Assembly: GCA_020849795.1 (NCBI GenBank)
Contig: JADZFR010000033.1
Span: 1-57,161, forward strand
DNA: 57,161 nt
Reading direction: 5' to 3'
Source of the DNA: Planctomycetota bacterium
GTDB lineage: Bacteria > Planctomycetota > UBA8742 > UBA2392
Shown: piece by piece, positions 26,299 to 34,378 of the stretch
How positions within the stretch are numbered: the stretch's first letter is position 1
How the letters are laid out: every line of letters begins with the position of its first letter
Program-made: the position numbers and the translations under genes
The notes under the pieces: generated by a model
Database searches by the model: none
What the model was told of the DNA's origin: nothing
The model's input: only the letters and a program-made list of their open reading frames with translations

Positions 26299-28941
26299 CT
26301 AGTCCAAAGTAATGTTGGTCGCGCTCTGGTCTGTGCCGTTGCCGTCGTCGGTGCTCAGCGTCGCCCCGGACTGGATGACCAGCGCCGGGTTGTTCGGCCC
26401 AGCGCCTGCCGGGTCCAGCAAGATCGTGCCCGCAAGCCCTGTTCCGCGGCCATCGGCAAACAACCGTGCCGACGACGCAATCGTGACCTGCACTGCATCC
26501 AGGATGCTGATGGCGCCGCCGCTGCTGTTGGAGGACCCGCCGCTGGCATCGAGCAAGCCGGTCACGTTCAGGAACGCCCCCTCGGTAGCGATAGTGATTG
26601 TCCCGCCGTCGCCGCCGGGCGCGCCGGTGCCGCCCGTGACTCGCACGTTGCCCTGCAACTGCACCGTGCCGTCGGTACCGCCGCCGTCGGCTGCCGTGGC
26701 GTCAATCGAGACGCTGCCGCCCAGCCCGCCCGTGCCGCCATTTGCGTCGCCGCCGCGGGCGTCAAGGCTTGAGCCGGCGCTGACCACCACATTGCCCGCG
26801 TCCGACACGCCGTCGTCGTCGGTGGACATGTCGATACTGCCGCCATCGCCGCCGTCGGGGCCAGCGCCGCCACGGGCAACCATTACGCATGCGATCGTGA
26901 CTGCGCCGTCTTCGGTGGTAAACGCCAGCGTGCCGCCCGCGCCCCCGGTGCCGCCACTGCTGCCTGCACCGCCGCTCACATTGCTCGTGCCGCCGTCCCA
27001 GGCGATGGCGCCCGATGACTGCGCGTCAATCGCGCCGCCCGGGCCGCCGTCGGGGCCGCTACCGCCGATGCACTGCACGCTCAGGTTTTCCAGCGATGAC
27101 CCGCCGTCGCCGGATTGCAGTTGCATGCTGCCGCCCTGCCCGCCGGTCAGGTTCGACGCGCCGCCATTGGCAATCACGCTGCCCTGCAGGCGCGTGCTGC
27201 CGGCGCTTGCACCGACCGAGTTGCCCAGCGAGGCACTGCCGCCATTGCCGCCGACTCCGCCCGTGGCCTGGCCGCCGGACGCGTCTACATCGACCACAAA
27301 GTCCAGGTTGCCGTCATCCACCGTCAGGTTGACCTGGCCGCCGGTGCCGCCGATGCCGTTGGCGGCTGTCCCGCCGGCGACATCGGCATACATGGTGCCC
27401 CATGCCGACCCGGCGTTGACGAACACTTCGGCTGTGCCGCCTGTGCCGCCGTCGGCCCCATTGCCGCCCTGGGCAAACACTTCAATCCATGCGTTGGAGA
27501 CCTGCGCCGTTGCCAATGCCACGTTTACTCCGGCTGCGCCACCCACCCCGCCCTGGACTGGCGATCCGCCGCCGCGCGCATAGGCCGACACGAGAAAGTT
27601 GCGCAGAATGGCGGGGCCTGACGCCGTCAGGAAGGCACTGCCGCCGTTACCGCCCTGCGATGCGCCGCTGCCACCGTTGGTCCACGCGTAAACTTGGGTA
27701 TCTTCAAGCAATGCGGTCACATCCATGGCCATCGCGCCGCCTTGGCCGCCCTGGTCGCCGCTGCCGCCGCGGCTGTACGCCACGAGGTACAAAGCCGACG
27801 CCACCTGGCTAAGCCACAACCCGCCTCCGCCATCGCCGCCGTCGCCATTGGCCGAGGCGCCGCCGTCGGCATTCACGCGTATGCTGCCCGTGTTTTCGAT
27901 GGAGCTGGCGTTGACACTGCCCGCCGTGCCGCCCTGGCCGTCGGTGGTGGACCCGCCCCAGGTGTCGATACGCGTATACCAGCTTACGCCGGCGTCCAGC
28001 GTGACGTTGATGTCGCCGCCGTTGCCGCCGTCGCCATCTCGGCCCAATCCGCCGTGCGTGATGAGCGCCCACCCCAGGTCCACCCACGCGGCGCCCGTGG
28101 CCGTGAGGTTGATATTGCCGCCGCTGCCCCCGTCCTGTTGGCCTTCCATGCCGTGGGTGCGCCACGACCCGCTGCGCAGCACCGCGTCACCATTGCCGGC
28201 GGTGATGCCTACGCTGCCGCCGTCGCCGCCATCGAGCGTGGCCGTCGCGGGCCCGCCGTCAGCGCGCACGCGGCCAAGCACTACAGCCGAGCCATTGGGT
28301 GCGAAGATGCCCACATTGCCGGCATCAAACCCGTTCACGGCGCTGGTTGTGATCGCTCCGTCCACGGTGACGCCGTCGGTGTGTGTAGACGTGAAGCTGA
28401 TGCCCACGGCGTCGTTGGCATTGCGGGCTGTGCGCACGTCGCCATCGATGCGGATCACGTCGCCGGCAAGGAACACCACGTCAGTCACATCCGTCGCCGG
28501 CGTGACGCCGGTAAACGGGGCGTCGGACAGGTCAAGCCGCGAGTCGCCCGGCAGAAACAGCCCCTGCGCGCCGATGTTGAACGTGGCGACGCCGCCTGCG
28601 ATGACCGGCAGCTGGGCTGCCTCAAGCTCGGCGTAGCTGATGTTCTCATCGTCCAGCATGCCAAGGGTGAAGAAGTTGCTGGTCGGCGTGAAGCGTGGGC
28701 CGTCGTCGTCCAGCATGGGCCTGCCGCCCGTCACGCTGATCGTGATTGTGCCGCTGTCGCCCGCCGACCGGCCGGCCAATGCATGGGCGTGCCCGCCCAC
28801 GGTCGAGATCGCGGCCGGGCCGACACTTGGGAACAGCGCCTCTGGCCCGTCCGGCAGGTTGGGATGGTTGTCGCGCTGGCAACCAGAGACAAACAGCGCG
28901 GCGGCAATGCCGCCGGCAACGATCAGGTGCGATAGGCGCAT
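26299..28941 (-). CDS. Large glycine-rich repeat lipoprotein (beta-solenoid likely)
   Basis: An 880-aa exported protein. The ATG at 28941 gives a lipoprotein signal (MRLSHLIVAGGIAAALFVSGCQ cut at residue 20; lipobox Cys at about 21). From about residue 200, some 18 units of about 35-37 residues follow. Each starts with a Gly cluster such as DGGDGGSV, SGGNINL or DGGTGGTAEV and continues with alternating hydrophobic residues. This alternation of GG turns and strands suggests a beta-solenoid. The region before has a repeat-free Asp/Thr-rich domain (GDSRLDLSDAPFTGVTP). The function is unknown; a surface or matrix protein is likely. It resembles PGRS-type or adhesin-type repeats only in composition. 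Confidence 0.8.
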   Translation of the reverse strand: MRLSHLIVAGGIAAALFVSGCQRDNHPNLPDGPEALFPSVGPAAISTVGGHAHALAGRSAGDSGTITISVTGGRPMLDDDGPRFTPTSNFFTLGMLDDENISYAELEAAQLPVIAGGVATFNIGAQGLFLPGDSRLDLSDAPFTGVTPATDVTDVVFLAGDVIRIDGDVRTARNANDAVGISFTSTHTDGVTVDGAITTSAVNGFDAGNVGIFAPNGSAVVLGRVRADGGPATATLDGGDGGSVGITAGNGDAVLRSGSWRTHGMEGQQDGGSGGNINLTATGAAWVDLGWALITHGGLGRDGDGGNGGDINVTLDAGVSWYTRIDTWGGSTTDGQGGTAGSVNASSIENTGSIRVNADGGASANGDGGDGGGGLWLSQVASALYLVAYSRGGSGDQGGQGGAMAMDVTALLEDTQVYAWTNGGSGASQGGNGGSAFLTASGPAILRNFLVSAYARGGGSPVQGGVGGAAGVNVALATAQVSNAWIEVFAQGGNGADGGTGGTAEVFVNAGSAWGTMYADVAGGTAANGIGGTGGQVNLTVDDGNLDFVVDVDASGGQATGGVGGNGGSASLGNSVGASAGSTRLQGSVIANGGASNLTGGQGGSMQLQSGDGGSSLENLSVQCIGGSGPDGGPGGAIDAQSSGAIAWDGGTSNVSGGAGSSGGTGGAGGTLAFTTEDGAVTIACVMVARGGAGPDGGDGGSIDMSTDDDGVSDAGNVVVSAGSSLDARGGDANGGTGGLGGSVSIDATAADGGGTDGTVQLQGNVRVTGGTGAPGGDGGTITIATEGAFLNVTGLLDASGGSSNSSGGAISILDAVQVTIASSARLFADGRGTGLAGTILLDPAGAGPNNPALVIQSGATLSTDDGNGTDQSATNITLD

Positions 28942-29039
28942 GCTTGCCCTCGACGATTCAACCGGGCGGGGTACCCGGCACAACGCGGGGAATTGCGGGA
29001 AAGGAATGATAGCAAGCCACATGCGCTGTGGCAAAACTC

Positions 29040-30713
29040 TCATGAAATCTCGACCACGTCCCAGGGCGGCACCGTCATGCCCTCTGTGCCCGCCGCCATG
29101 GCTGCCATTGCCTCATTGCTTGCCGCAAGCCGGCGCCAGCCCTCCGGGTCGAGCTTCGGAGAGGCCTGCATCAGGGCCAGACGCAGTATTGGCTGCATCT
29201 CCGCAATCAGGTGACCGCGGTGGATCCGTGCAGCCGCGCCTGCTGCTGCGGCTCGCTCTACTTCAGCGGCCAGTGCCTCGACGTCTTGCGGTTGTTTTTC
29301 CGCGGTAACGACTCGCGCAGCAGCTGCGCGCACGGCCTCCAGTGCGCCGCCGCGCTGCCAGTGGTCCACGGCGACCCGCAGCAAGCCGGGAAGTGAGTAC
29401 AGGCGCCGCCAGTGCTCTGCATCGTTCTTCTCCAACAGGGCATCCGCTTCATGCAGCAGATCACTGGCCACGCCGACGTCCCCAAGCAGCAATCGGCACG
29501 ACGCCAGCAGCGACTGAAACACCGCAAGTTCAATACTGCGTCCCAGGCGCCTCAGGTCCCCCGAAGCCTGGCGCAAGCAGGCCTCGCCTTCACGCAGGCG
29601 CCCGGTACGGACAGAAAGCTGTCCCAGATTCCCCAGGCAGACGGCTGACTGGGTTGCAATCCCGCGCGCGCGAAACGCCCCCAGCGCCTCGATGTACTTG
29701 GCGCGGGCCTCGTCATGGCGCCCTTGCTCTGTCCATAGACCGGCCAGGTTCGTGTTGACCGCGCCCACCCCGACGCTGTCGCCGATCTGCACGTACAACG
29801 CCAGCGCGCGCTGGTGCATGGCCGCCGCTTCCTCGGGTCGGCCTCGATCCTGGAGCAACGAGCCCAGGTGATCCACCGCCGACGCAAGGGGGCCCGATGG
29901 CGTACCTTCCGCGACCTCGACGGCTTTGCGCATGTGTTGCTCTGCCTCGGCCAGGTCTCCCAGCTGCCAGGCGATGTCAGCCAGATAGCGGTACGCCCGC
30001 GAGCGCGCGGCCGGGAAGTGCCCGTCCGCCACCACGGCCAGGGCGGCATGCGCAGCCTCCTTTGCCGCCGCATGGTCGGCCCGCGCCAGTGCCAGCTGCG
30101 CTTTGTGGTTGAACAGTGTGGTCTGCAGCCGGATGTCACCGACCCGTTGCGCCAGATCAAGCCCGGCTTCGCAGTGCGCCCGTGCGGACGACACATCGCC
30201 GGTCATCAACGCGTGCGTGAACCGCAGGGCCATCACTTCGCCCAGCGCCAGGTCGTTCCCGATCTGGGTGCAGAGGGCTTGCGCCTGATCCAGCAGCGGC
30301 GGCGCTTCGGCTTGCCTGCCCGAACTCAGCAGAATCGTCGCGGCCCTGGCCGTCCATTCCGCCGCCTGTGCCGGCACAGCGCTGGGGTGCCGGGCTGCCC
30401 GCCGAAACAGCTCGATTGCGCTGCGGTTGTGCCACAAGCCCGCCTCGTGTGAAGCCGCCCTGGCCAACCATGTCAGCTCTCGCCTTTGCAGCGCCGGCAG
30501 GTCTGCACCTGACGCCGACTGGGCTGCCGCCGCATGGGCCGCCATCTCCAGTGCCCACGAGTCGCCCGCCGCGCCCGGCGGCACCAGCAGTTCCAGCACC
30601 TGAAGCGCGGCGAGGTGCAAAACGCCGCGCGCTGCCGGCGGCTGTAACTGGTATGCCGCATCGCGGACCACAGCGTGCCTGAACAGGTAGGCGGTTTCGG
30701 CGGAAAGCTGCAT
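29040..30713 (-). CDS. TPR protein of the AYLFRHALLRDAAY family (member B)
   Basis: A 557-aa cytoplasmic TPR protein, with the ATG at 30713 (MQLSAETAYLFRHAV) just before the family segment. The motif reads AYLFRHAVVRDAAYQLQ followed by PP, R and LHLAA. About ten helical pairs follow, including ALYVQIGDSVGVGAVNTNLA, ASVCLGNLGQLSVRTGR-like units and a coiled acidic region near the end. It has no NTPase domain. It starts 23 bp after the stop of the ABC permease gene and is leftward like the ABC pair, so it is probably in the same operon. This suggests a regulatory or interaction role with that exporter, by inference only. Confidence 0.83.
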   Translation of the reverse strand: MQLSAETAYLFRHAVVRDAAYQLQPPAARGVLHLAALQVLELLVPPGAAGDSWALEMAAHAAAAQSASGADLPALQRRELTWLARAASHEAGLWHNRSAIELFRRAARHPSAVPAQAAEWTARAATILLSSGRQAEAPPLLDQAQALCTQIGNDLALGEVMALRFTHALMTGDVSSARAHCEAGLDLAQRVGDIRLQTTLFNHKAQLALARADHAAAKEAAHAALAVVADGHFPAARSRAYRYLADIAWQLGDLAEAEQHMRKAVEVAEGTPSGPLASAVDHLGSLLQDRGRPEEAAAMHQRALALYVQIGDSVGVGAVNTNLAGLWTEQGRHDEARAKYIEALGAFRARGIATQSAVCLGNLGQLSVRTGRLREGEACLRQASGDLRRLGRSIELAVFQSLLASCRLLLGDVGVASDLLHEADALLEKNDAEHWRRLYSLPGLLRVAVDHWQRGGALEAVRAAAARVVTAEKQPQDVEALAAEVERAAAAGAAARIHRGHLIAEMQPILRLALMQASPKLDPEGWRRLAASNEAMAAMAAGTEGMTVPPWDVVEIS

Positions 30714-30736
30714 GGGTGGATTATGCCCGGCGACGC

Positions 30737-31540
30737 TCAATGCACCATTCGTTTGCGCATGCGCCGCGGCACGACCACTAGCAGCAACGCGATCACCGCC
30801 AGCACCCACAGCGCGCTCATGCCATGGGTCCAGTCCAGCGGCCCTTGCGCCAAACCGCGCATCAGCCTTACGCAGTGAAAGAGTGGAGTGAACCAGGCAA
30901 TCGTCTCGGCGTGACCGCCGGCCATCTGCGGGTTATCGAGCGGAAAGAAGATGCCCGAAAACAGGAACAGCGGCGTCAGCCACAACGTGTAGTAGAAGCC
31001 GTAGTAGTTGATGTTGCGGATGCTGGCGGTGAACGTCAGGCCGATCAGCGCGAACATCGTGGCGGTCATGGCCATCGCCACGGGCAGCAGCACGGCCCAC
31101 GGGCTGACGATCACGCGATGCCCGAACAGCGTGAAGCCGCACAGCACCGCAAAGAATGCGCAACCGTAGATAAGCCCGCGCGAAACCGCCCACAACAGCT
31201 CGCCGAAGGCAATGTCCTGAATCTGCGCGGGCGTGGCCAGGTAGGCGTCATAGAGTTTGGCGAAATTCATTTTCACGAACACGTTGTAGGTCGATTCGAA
31301 GCTGGCGCCCTGCATGGCCGATGCGGCCATCAGGCCGGGCGCAATGAACTCAATGTAGGTAAGCCCGCCGACGCCTCGCCCGACAAACATGCCCAGGCCA
31401 AGCCCCATGCCCAGCAGGTAAAGCACCGGGTCAAAGAAGTTGGGCAGCACGTTGGTCATCCACGTGTGCGAATACTCGGTCAGGTTCCGCCGCCACACGG
31501 AAACCGAGGTCGTAAGGTCAATGTCGCCGGGCAGTCTCAT
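30737..31540 (-). CDS. ABC-2 type transporter permease (NodJ-like)
   Basis: A 267-aa inner-membrane protein with six hydrophobic segments. The N-terminal helix DLTTSVSVWRRNLTEYSHTW leads to the ABC-2 domain with TYNVFVKMNFAKLYDAYLAT and the re-entrant-type PLFLFSGIFFPLDNPQMAGG near the end. The pattern matches the NodJ/daunorubicin-type export permeases, which pair with a NodI-type ATPase; the ATPase gene lies immediately upstream. The substrate is unknown. The basic tail (VVPRRMRKRM) is typical of an inward end. It is 124 bp from the ATPase gene, a gap that holds a palindromic repeat. Confidence 0.88.
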   Translation of the reverse strand: MRLPGDIDLTTSVSVWRRNLTEYSHTWMTNVLPNFFDPVLYLLGMGLGLGMFVGRGVGGLTYIEFIAPGLMAASAMQGASFESTYNVFVKMNFAKLYDAYLATPAQIQDIAFGELLWAVSRGLIYGCAFFAVLCGFTLFGHRVIVSPWAVLLPVAMAMTATMFALIGLTFTASIRNINYYGFYYTLWLTPLFLFSGIFFPLDNPQMAGGHAETIAWFTPLFHCVRLMRGLAQGPLDWTHGMSALWVLAVIALLLVVVPRRMRKRMVH

Positions 31541-31571
31541 CTTAATGCTCGATCCTGGGCAACGACCTTGT

Positions 31572-31645
31572 CCACAGATTCACACCGATGAACACAGATT
31601 GACTGACCCGGCGGCACCGGCAGTTCATCCTGCCTGAATCTGTGT
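31572..31645. repeat. CACAGATT-type palindromic intergenic element
   Basis: This gap between the ABC permease and ATPase genes holds CACAGATT at 31573-31580, ACACAGATT at 31592-31600 and the inverse AATCTGTGT at 31637-31645. It matches the widespread bacterial intergenic palindrome built on CCACAGATT...AATCTGTGG. It codes for nothing and probably forms a hairpin in RNA. Confidence 0.6.
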
Positions 31646-31663
31646 CCATTTGAGGACGGCATT

Positions 31664-32599
31664 CTATTCCTCTAGGCCGCGGCCGGTGATTCTAAGAAAC
31701 ACGTCTTCGAGTGTGCTGCGGCGTAACAACGTCTCGGCGTCCGGCAACAATTGCGCTGCGCGGGTTACGACTTCTTCGCCGTTGTCTACATATAGAAGCA
31801 GCCGGTCCCGGTGTTGTTCGTGGCGTTTGGCCATGTTGGCCAGCTCGATTGCTTCCGGCCGATCGCTTACGCTGCGCGCCCCCTGCAAGCCGATCTCCAC
31901 AACGTGCGAACTGACGTGTTCGCGAATCAGCGCGCGGGGCGCACCCTGGGCCACGATCTTGCCCTTGTCCATGATCACGAGGCTGTCGCACAGTTGCTCG
32001 GCTTCGTCCATGTAATGCGTGGTCAAAATCAGCGTGGCGTCTTTGCGCTTCAGGTCGCGCATGCGGTCCCACAGGTTGATGCGCGCCTGCGGGTCCAGCC
32101 CGGTCGTGGGCTCATCCAGCACCACCAGCTCCGGGGCGCCTACCAGGCCGCGCGCGATCAGCACCCGGCGCTTCATGCCGCCCGACAGCTCCAGCACCCT
32201 GCTGTCGGCGCGCTCGGACAGCCGCACAAAGTCGAGCAGTTCGACGGCGCGGGCTTTGGCCTGCTTGCGATCGAGCCCGTAAAAGCGCGCGAACACTTCC
32301 AGGTTCTCGCGCACGCTCAACTCCTGGTCGAGGTTGTCTTCCTGCGGCACGACGCCGATCTTCTGCTTGATCTGGCGGTCGTTGCGGCCGCCGGCGGCTT
32401 CGTGGCCGAGGATCACGAGGCTGCCTTCGCCCACCGGCGACGCGCGATAGATCATGCGCATGGTCGTGGTCTTGCCCGCGCCGTTCGGCCCCAGAAAGCC
32501 GAAACACACGCCCTTGGGAATCTCAAAGTCAACGCCATCCACGGCGACGAAGTCGCCGTAGCTCTTGCGCAGGCCCGTTGCCTTGATTGCCACTTCCAT
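31664..32599 (-). CDS. ABC transporter ATP-binding protein (NodI-like)
   Basis: A 311-aa ATPase that energises an ABC-2 exporter. Walker A is GFLGPNGAGKTTTMRM, the signature LELSGGMKRRVLIARG and Walker [15 protein letters not shown], with a switch His in LTTHYMDEAEQLCD. The C-terminal 70 residues (VVEIGLQGARSVSD and on) are the usual accessory domain of the NodI/drug-efflux group. ATG at 32599 (MEVAIKATGL) is chosen because an in-frame ATG at 32623 lies inside a palindromic repeat. The frame continues far upstream only as antisense to the sigma factor gene. It is leftward and paired with the permease at 30737. Confidence 0.92.
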   Translation of the reverse strand: MEVAIKATGLRKSYGDFVAVDGVDFEIPKGVCFGFLGPNGAGKTTTMRMIYRASPVGEGSLVILGHEAAGGRNDRQIKQKIGVVPQEDNLDQELSVRENLEVFARFYGLDRKQAKARAVELLDFVRLSERADSRVLELSGGMKRRVLIARGLVGAPELVVLDEPTTGLDPQARINLWDRMRDLKRKDATLILTTHYMDEAEQLCDSLVIMDKGKIVAQGAPRALIREHVSSHVVEIGLQGARSVSDRPEAIELANMAKRHEQHRDRLLLYVDNGEEVVTRAAQLLPDAETLLRRSTLEDVFLRITGRGLEE

Positions 32600-32618
32600 G
32601 GGGATGCTTTTACCGCTT

Positions 32619-32688
32619 TTCATCACGGAGCACACAGAGGGCACAGAGAACGGCTTTTCTGCGTGTGCTGCGTGTTCGCCGTGGTTAA
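32619..32688. repeat. CACGGAG-type palindromic intergenic element
   Basis: An imperfect palindrome of about 70 bp fills the space between the divergent ABC ATPase and sigma factor genes. Its left arm begins TTCATCACGGAG (32619-32630) and its right arm ends GCCGTGGTTAA (32678-32688); CACAC and GTGTG segments pair further inside. The sequence follows the common intergenic CACGGAG...CTCCGTG repeat seen in several phyla. The sigma gene starts 11 bp beyond it. Confidence 0.6.
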
Positions 32689-32698
32689 TTGCTTTACC

Positions 32699-33181
32699 GT
32701 GAACATTGAGCAACTCCACGCCGAGTACGGCCGCGACCTGCACCGCTTTCTGCGCGTGTTGGTGGCGCAGCACGCCGAAGCCGACGACTTCACGCAGGAA
32801 ACCTTCCTGCAGGTGCTCAAGCACCCCTTCGAGCAGCGCACGCGCGGCGAGACGGCGATGTACCTGCGTGCCATTGCCAAGACCGCCTACCTCAAGCACG
32901 CGCAGCGCAAGAAGCGCGTGGTCCCGGTCGACGTCCAGACCATCGAGCAGGACTGGGCTGAAGCCGTCGGTGAGGAAGGCGACGAACGCGTTGCCGCCCT
33001 GCGTCGCTGCATCACCGAGCTGACCGACCGCGAACGCCAGGCCCTGAACCTGCGCTACGTGCAGAACGCCAGCCGCGAGGACATGGCCGCAGCACTGGGC
33101 CTCAGCGACGGCGGCGTGAAGAACCTGCTGGAGCGCATCAAGGCCAGGCTCAAGGAGTGTGTCGCACGACAGCGGCATTGA
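32699..33181 (+). CDS. ECF-type RNA polymerase sigma factor
   Basis: A 160-aa sigma-70 family protein. Region 2 is LHAEYGRDLHRFLRVLVAQH followed by EADDFTQETFLQVLKHPF, the core-binding helices. Region 4 is ITELTDRERQALNLRYVQNA with the DNA-reading helix EDMAAALGLSDGGVKNLLER. Length and the missing region 1 fit an ECF sigma factor. It starts with GTG at 32699, with no clear Shine-Dalgarno, directly after a palindromic element. The next rightward genes encode a secreted protein, a FecR-like transmembrane protein and a beta-helix protein, so it probably drives that set. An anti-sigma partner is inferred to be the FecR-like protein. Confidence 0.85.
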   Translation: MNIEQLHAEYGRDLHRFLRVLVAQHAEADDFTQETFLQVLKHPFEQRTRGETAMYLRAIAKTAYLKHAQRKKRVVPVDVQTIEQDWAEAVGEEGDERVAALRRCITELTDRERQALNLRYVQNASREDMAAALGLSDGGVKNLLERIKARLKECVARQRH

Positions 33182-33222
33182 AGCGCTCGGCTGCGTGCCT
33201 ACCATCAGTCCCGGAGAATCCG

Positions 33223-34329
33223 ATGAAACAATGGCTGATTGCATTGCTGCTGCTCGCCGCGCCAGTCTGCACGGCGCAGGTCTACACAGTCTCGGGTGGC
33301 GCCCTGGCATACACGCCTCTGGCAGGCGGCACCGACTTACCGGCCCTGGTGCTGGGCAGCGAGTTCGAGGGCCCGATCGGGCTGACGGGTACGGCTTCGC
33401 TGTTCGGGCAGGCGTTCACTTCTTTCTACGTCAGTCGGCACGGGCACCTGGCATTCGCCGACCAACCCACGCCGATTGCGAACGGGCGACTGTTTGTATC
33501 GCACGTGGTGGCGCCATATTGGGCGCAACTTGAACCGGGCGCCGGCAGCGGTGTGCAATGGCTCGAATCCGGCGGTGAACTGGTTGTCGAGTGGACCGCC
33601 ATGCTGCAATCCGCGGCCCCGGCCCCCAAGCCCGCGCTGACCTTCCAGGCGCGCATTGACCTTACCACCGGCCAGGTTGAATTCCGCTACGCCACGGGCA
33701 CGCCCGCGGCAACCAGCGGCTTGCATCGCGTGATGCTGAGCGGTGAGTTTGCGGCAACCGCGTCGCAGCCGGTCTGTTTCGGCGAGCAGGCGACTTTCGT
33801 GGGCGCATCGGGCCAACTTTCGGCATGGCCGTCGGACCGCTTCATTCGTTTCAGCGCAGGTGCCGGCGCGGCCCCCTCCATCAGCGTCACTTTGGGCGGC
33901 ACGGCCGTCGCGCAGCAGGAATTGCTGCAGTTCAGCCACGGTGTCTTGATCACGAACATCAACCTGGAGCTGGGGGTTGCGGATGCCGACAACGATGTCA
34001 CGTCGCTGGAGACATCGTTCAGCACGCTGCCGGCGTGGTTGATTGTCTCCGCCGAGTGGCAGAGCGCCCCAACCGCGACACCGTACACCGTGACACCATC
34101 TTCAGGCCGCGTGGACAATGGCACCGACCTTGTGCTTACGCTGATTGCGCGCGAAGGCTCCGGCACGGCGGCTGCTTTCACGTTTCGGCTGGAAGGCAAG
34201 TCGTTTGGCTCAGGCGGTGATGACGAAGAAGGCGCCGGCGGCAGCTGCCACCTGGCCGGCGGCTCGTCGTTGCCGCTGGTACTGCTCGGCCTGCTGGCAT
34301 GGCGCCGCAGGAAATTCCGGAATTGTTGA
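33223..34329 (+). CDS. Secreted protein with C-terminal sorting-type tail
   Basis: A 368-aa exported protein. The ATG at 33223 follows GGAGAA and starts a Sec signal (WLIALLLLAAPVCTAQ). The body is beta-rich and repetitive (LTGTASLFGQAFTSFYVSR, FQARIDLTTGQVEFRYATG), with no enzyme motif recognised. The end is a Gly/Asp/Glu linker (SGGDDEEGAGG), then SCHLAGGSSLPLVLLGLLAW and the Arg/Lys cluster RRRK. This Cys-plus-hydrophobic-plus-basic tail resembles MYXO-CTERM/GlyGly-CTERM-type sorting tails. It lies 41 bp after the sigma gene. The function is unknown. Confidence 0.72.
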   Translation: MKQWLIALLLLAAPVCTAQVYTVSGGALAYTPLAGGTDLPALVLGSEFEGPIGLTGTASLFGQAFTSFYVSRHGHLAFADQPTPIANGRLFVSHVVAPYWAQLEPGAGSGVQWLESGGELVVEWTAMLQSAAPAPKPALTFQARIDLTTGQVEFRYATGTPAATSGLHRVMLSGEFAATASQPVCFGEQATFVGASGQLSAWPSDRFIRFSAGAGAAPSISVTLGGTAVAQQELLQFSHGVLITNINLELGVADADNDVTSLETSFSTLPAWLIVSAEWQSAPTATPYTVTPSSGRVDNGTDLVLTLIAREGSGTAAAFTFRLEGKSFGSGGDDEEGAGGSCHLAGGSSLPLVLLGLLAWRRRKFRNC

Positions 34330-34378
34330 GGACATTCGGCAAGCCCGCGGCTTTGTCCTTTGAACCCAAGGACAACCC

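Noticed and set aside
27694..28935. Long open frames opposite the glycine-rich lipoprotein gene
   Set aside because: Pro/Ala-rich frames are expected opposite GGN-codon repeats. The sense strand has a lipoprotein signal, so it is preferred.
31811..32698. N-terminal extension of the sigma factor frame by 296 codons
   Set aside because: It lies antisense to the ABC ATPase gene; the homology begins only at 32699.
32600..33310. N-terminal extension of the ABC ATPase frame by 237 codons
   Set aside because: It is antisense to the sigma factor and includes the palindromic element; the conserved protein begins at MEVAIKATG.
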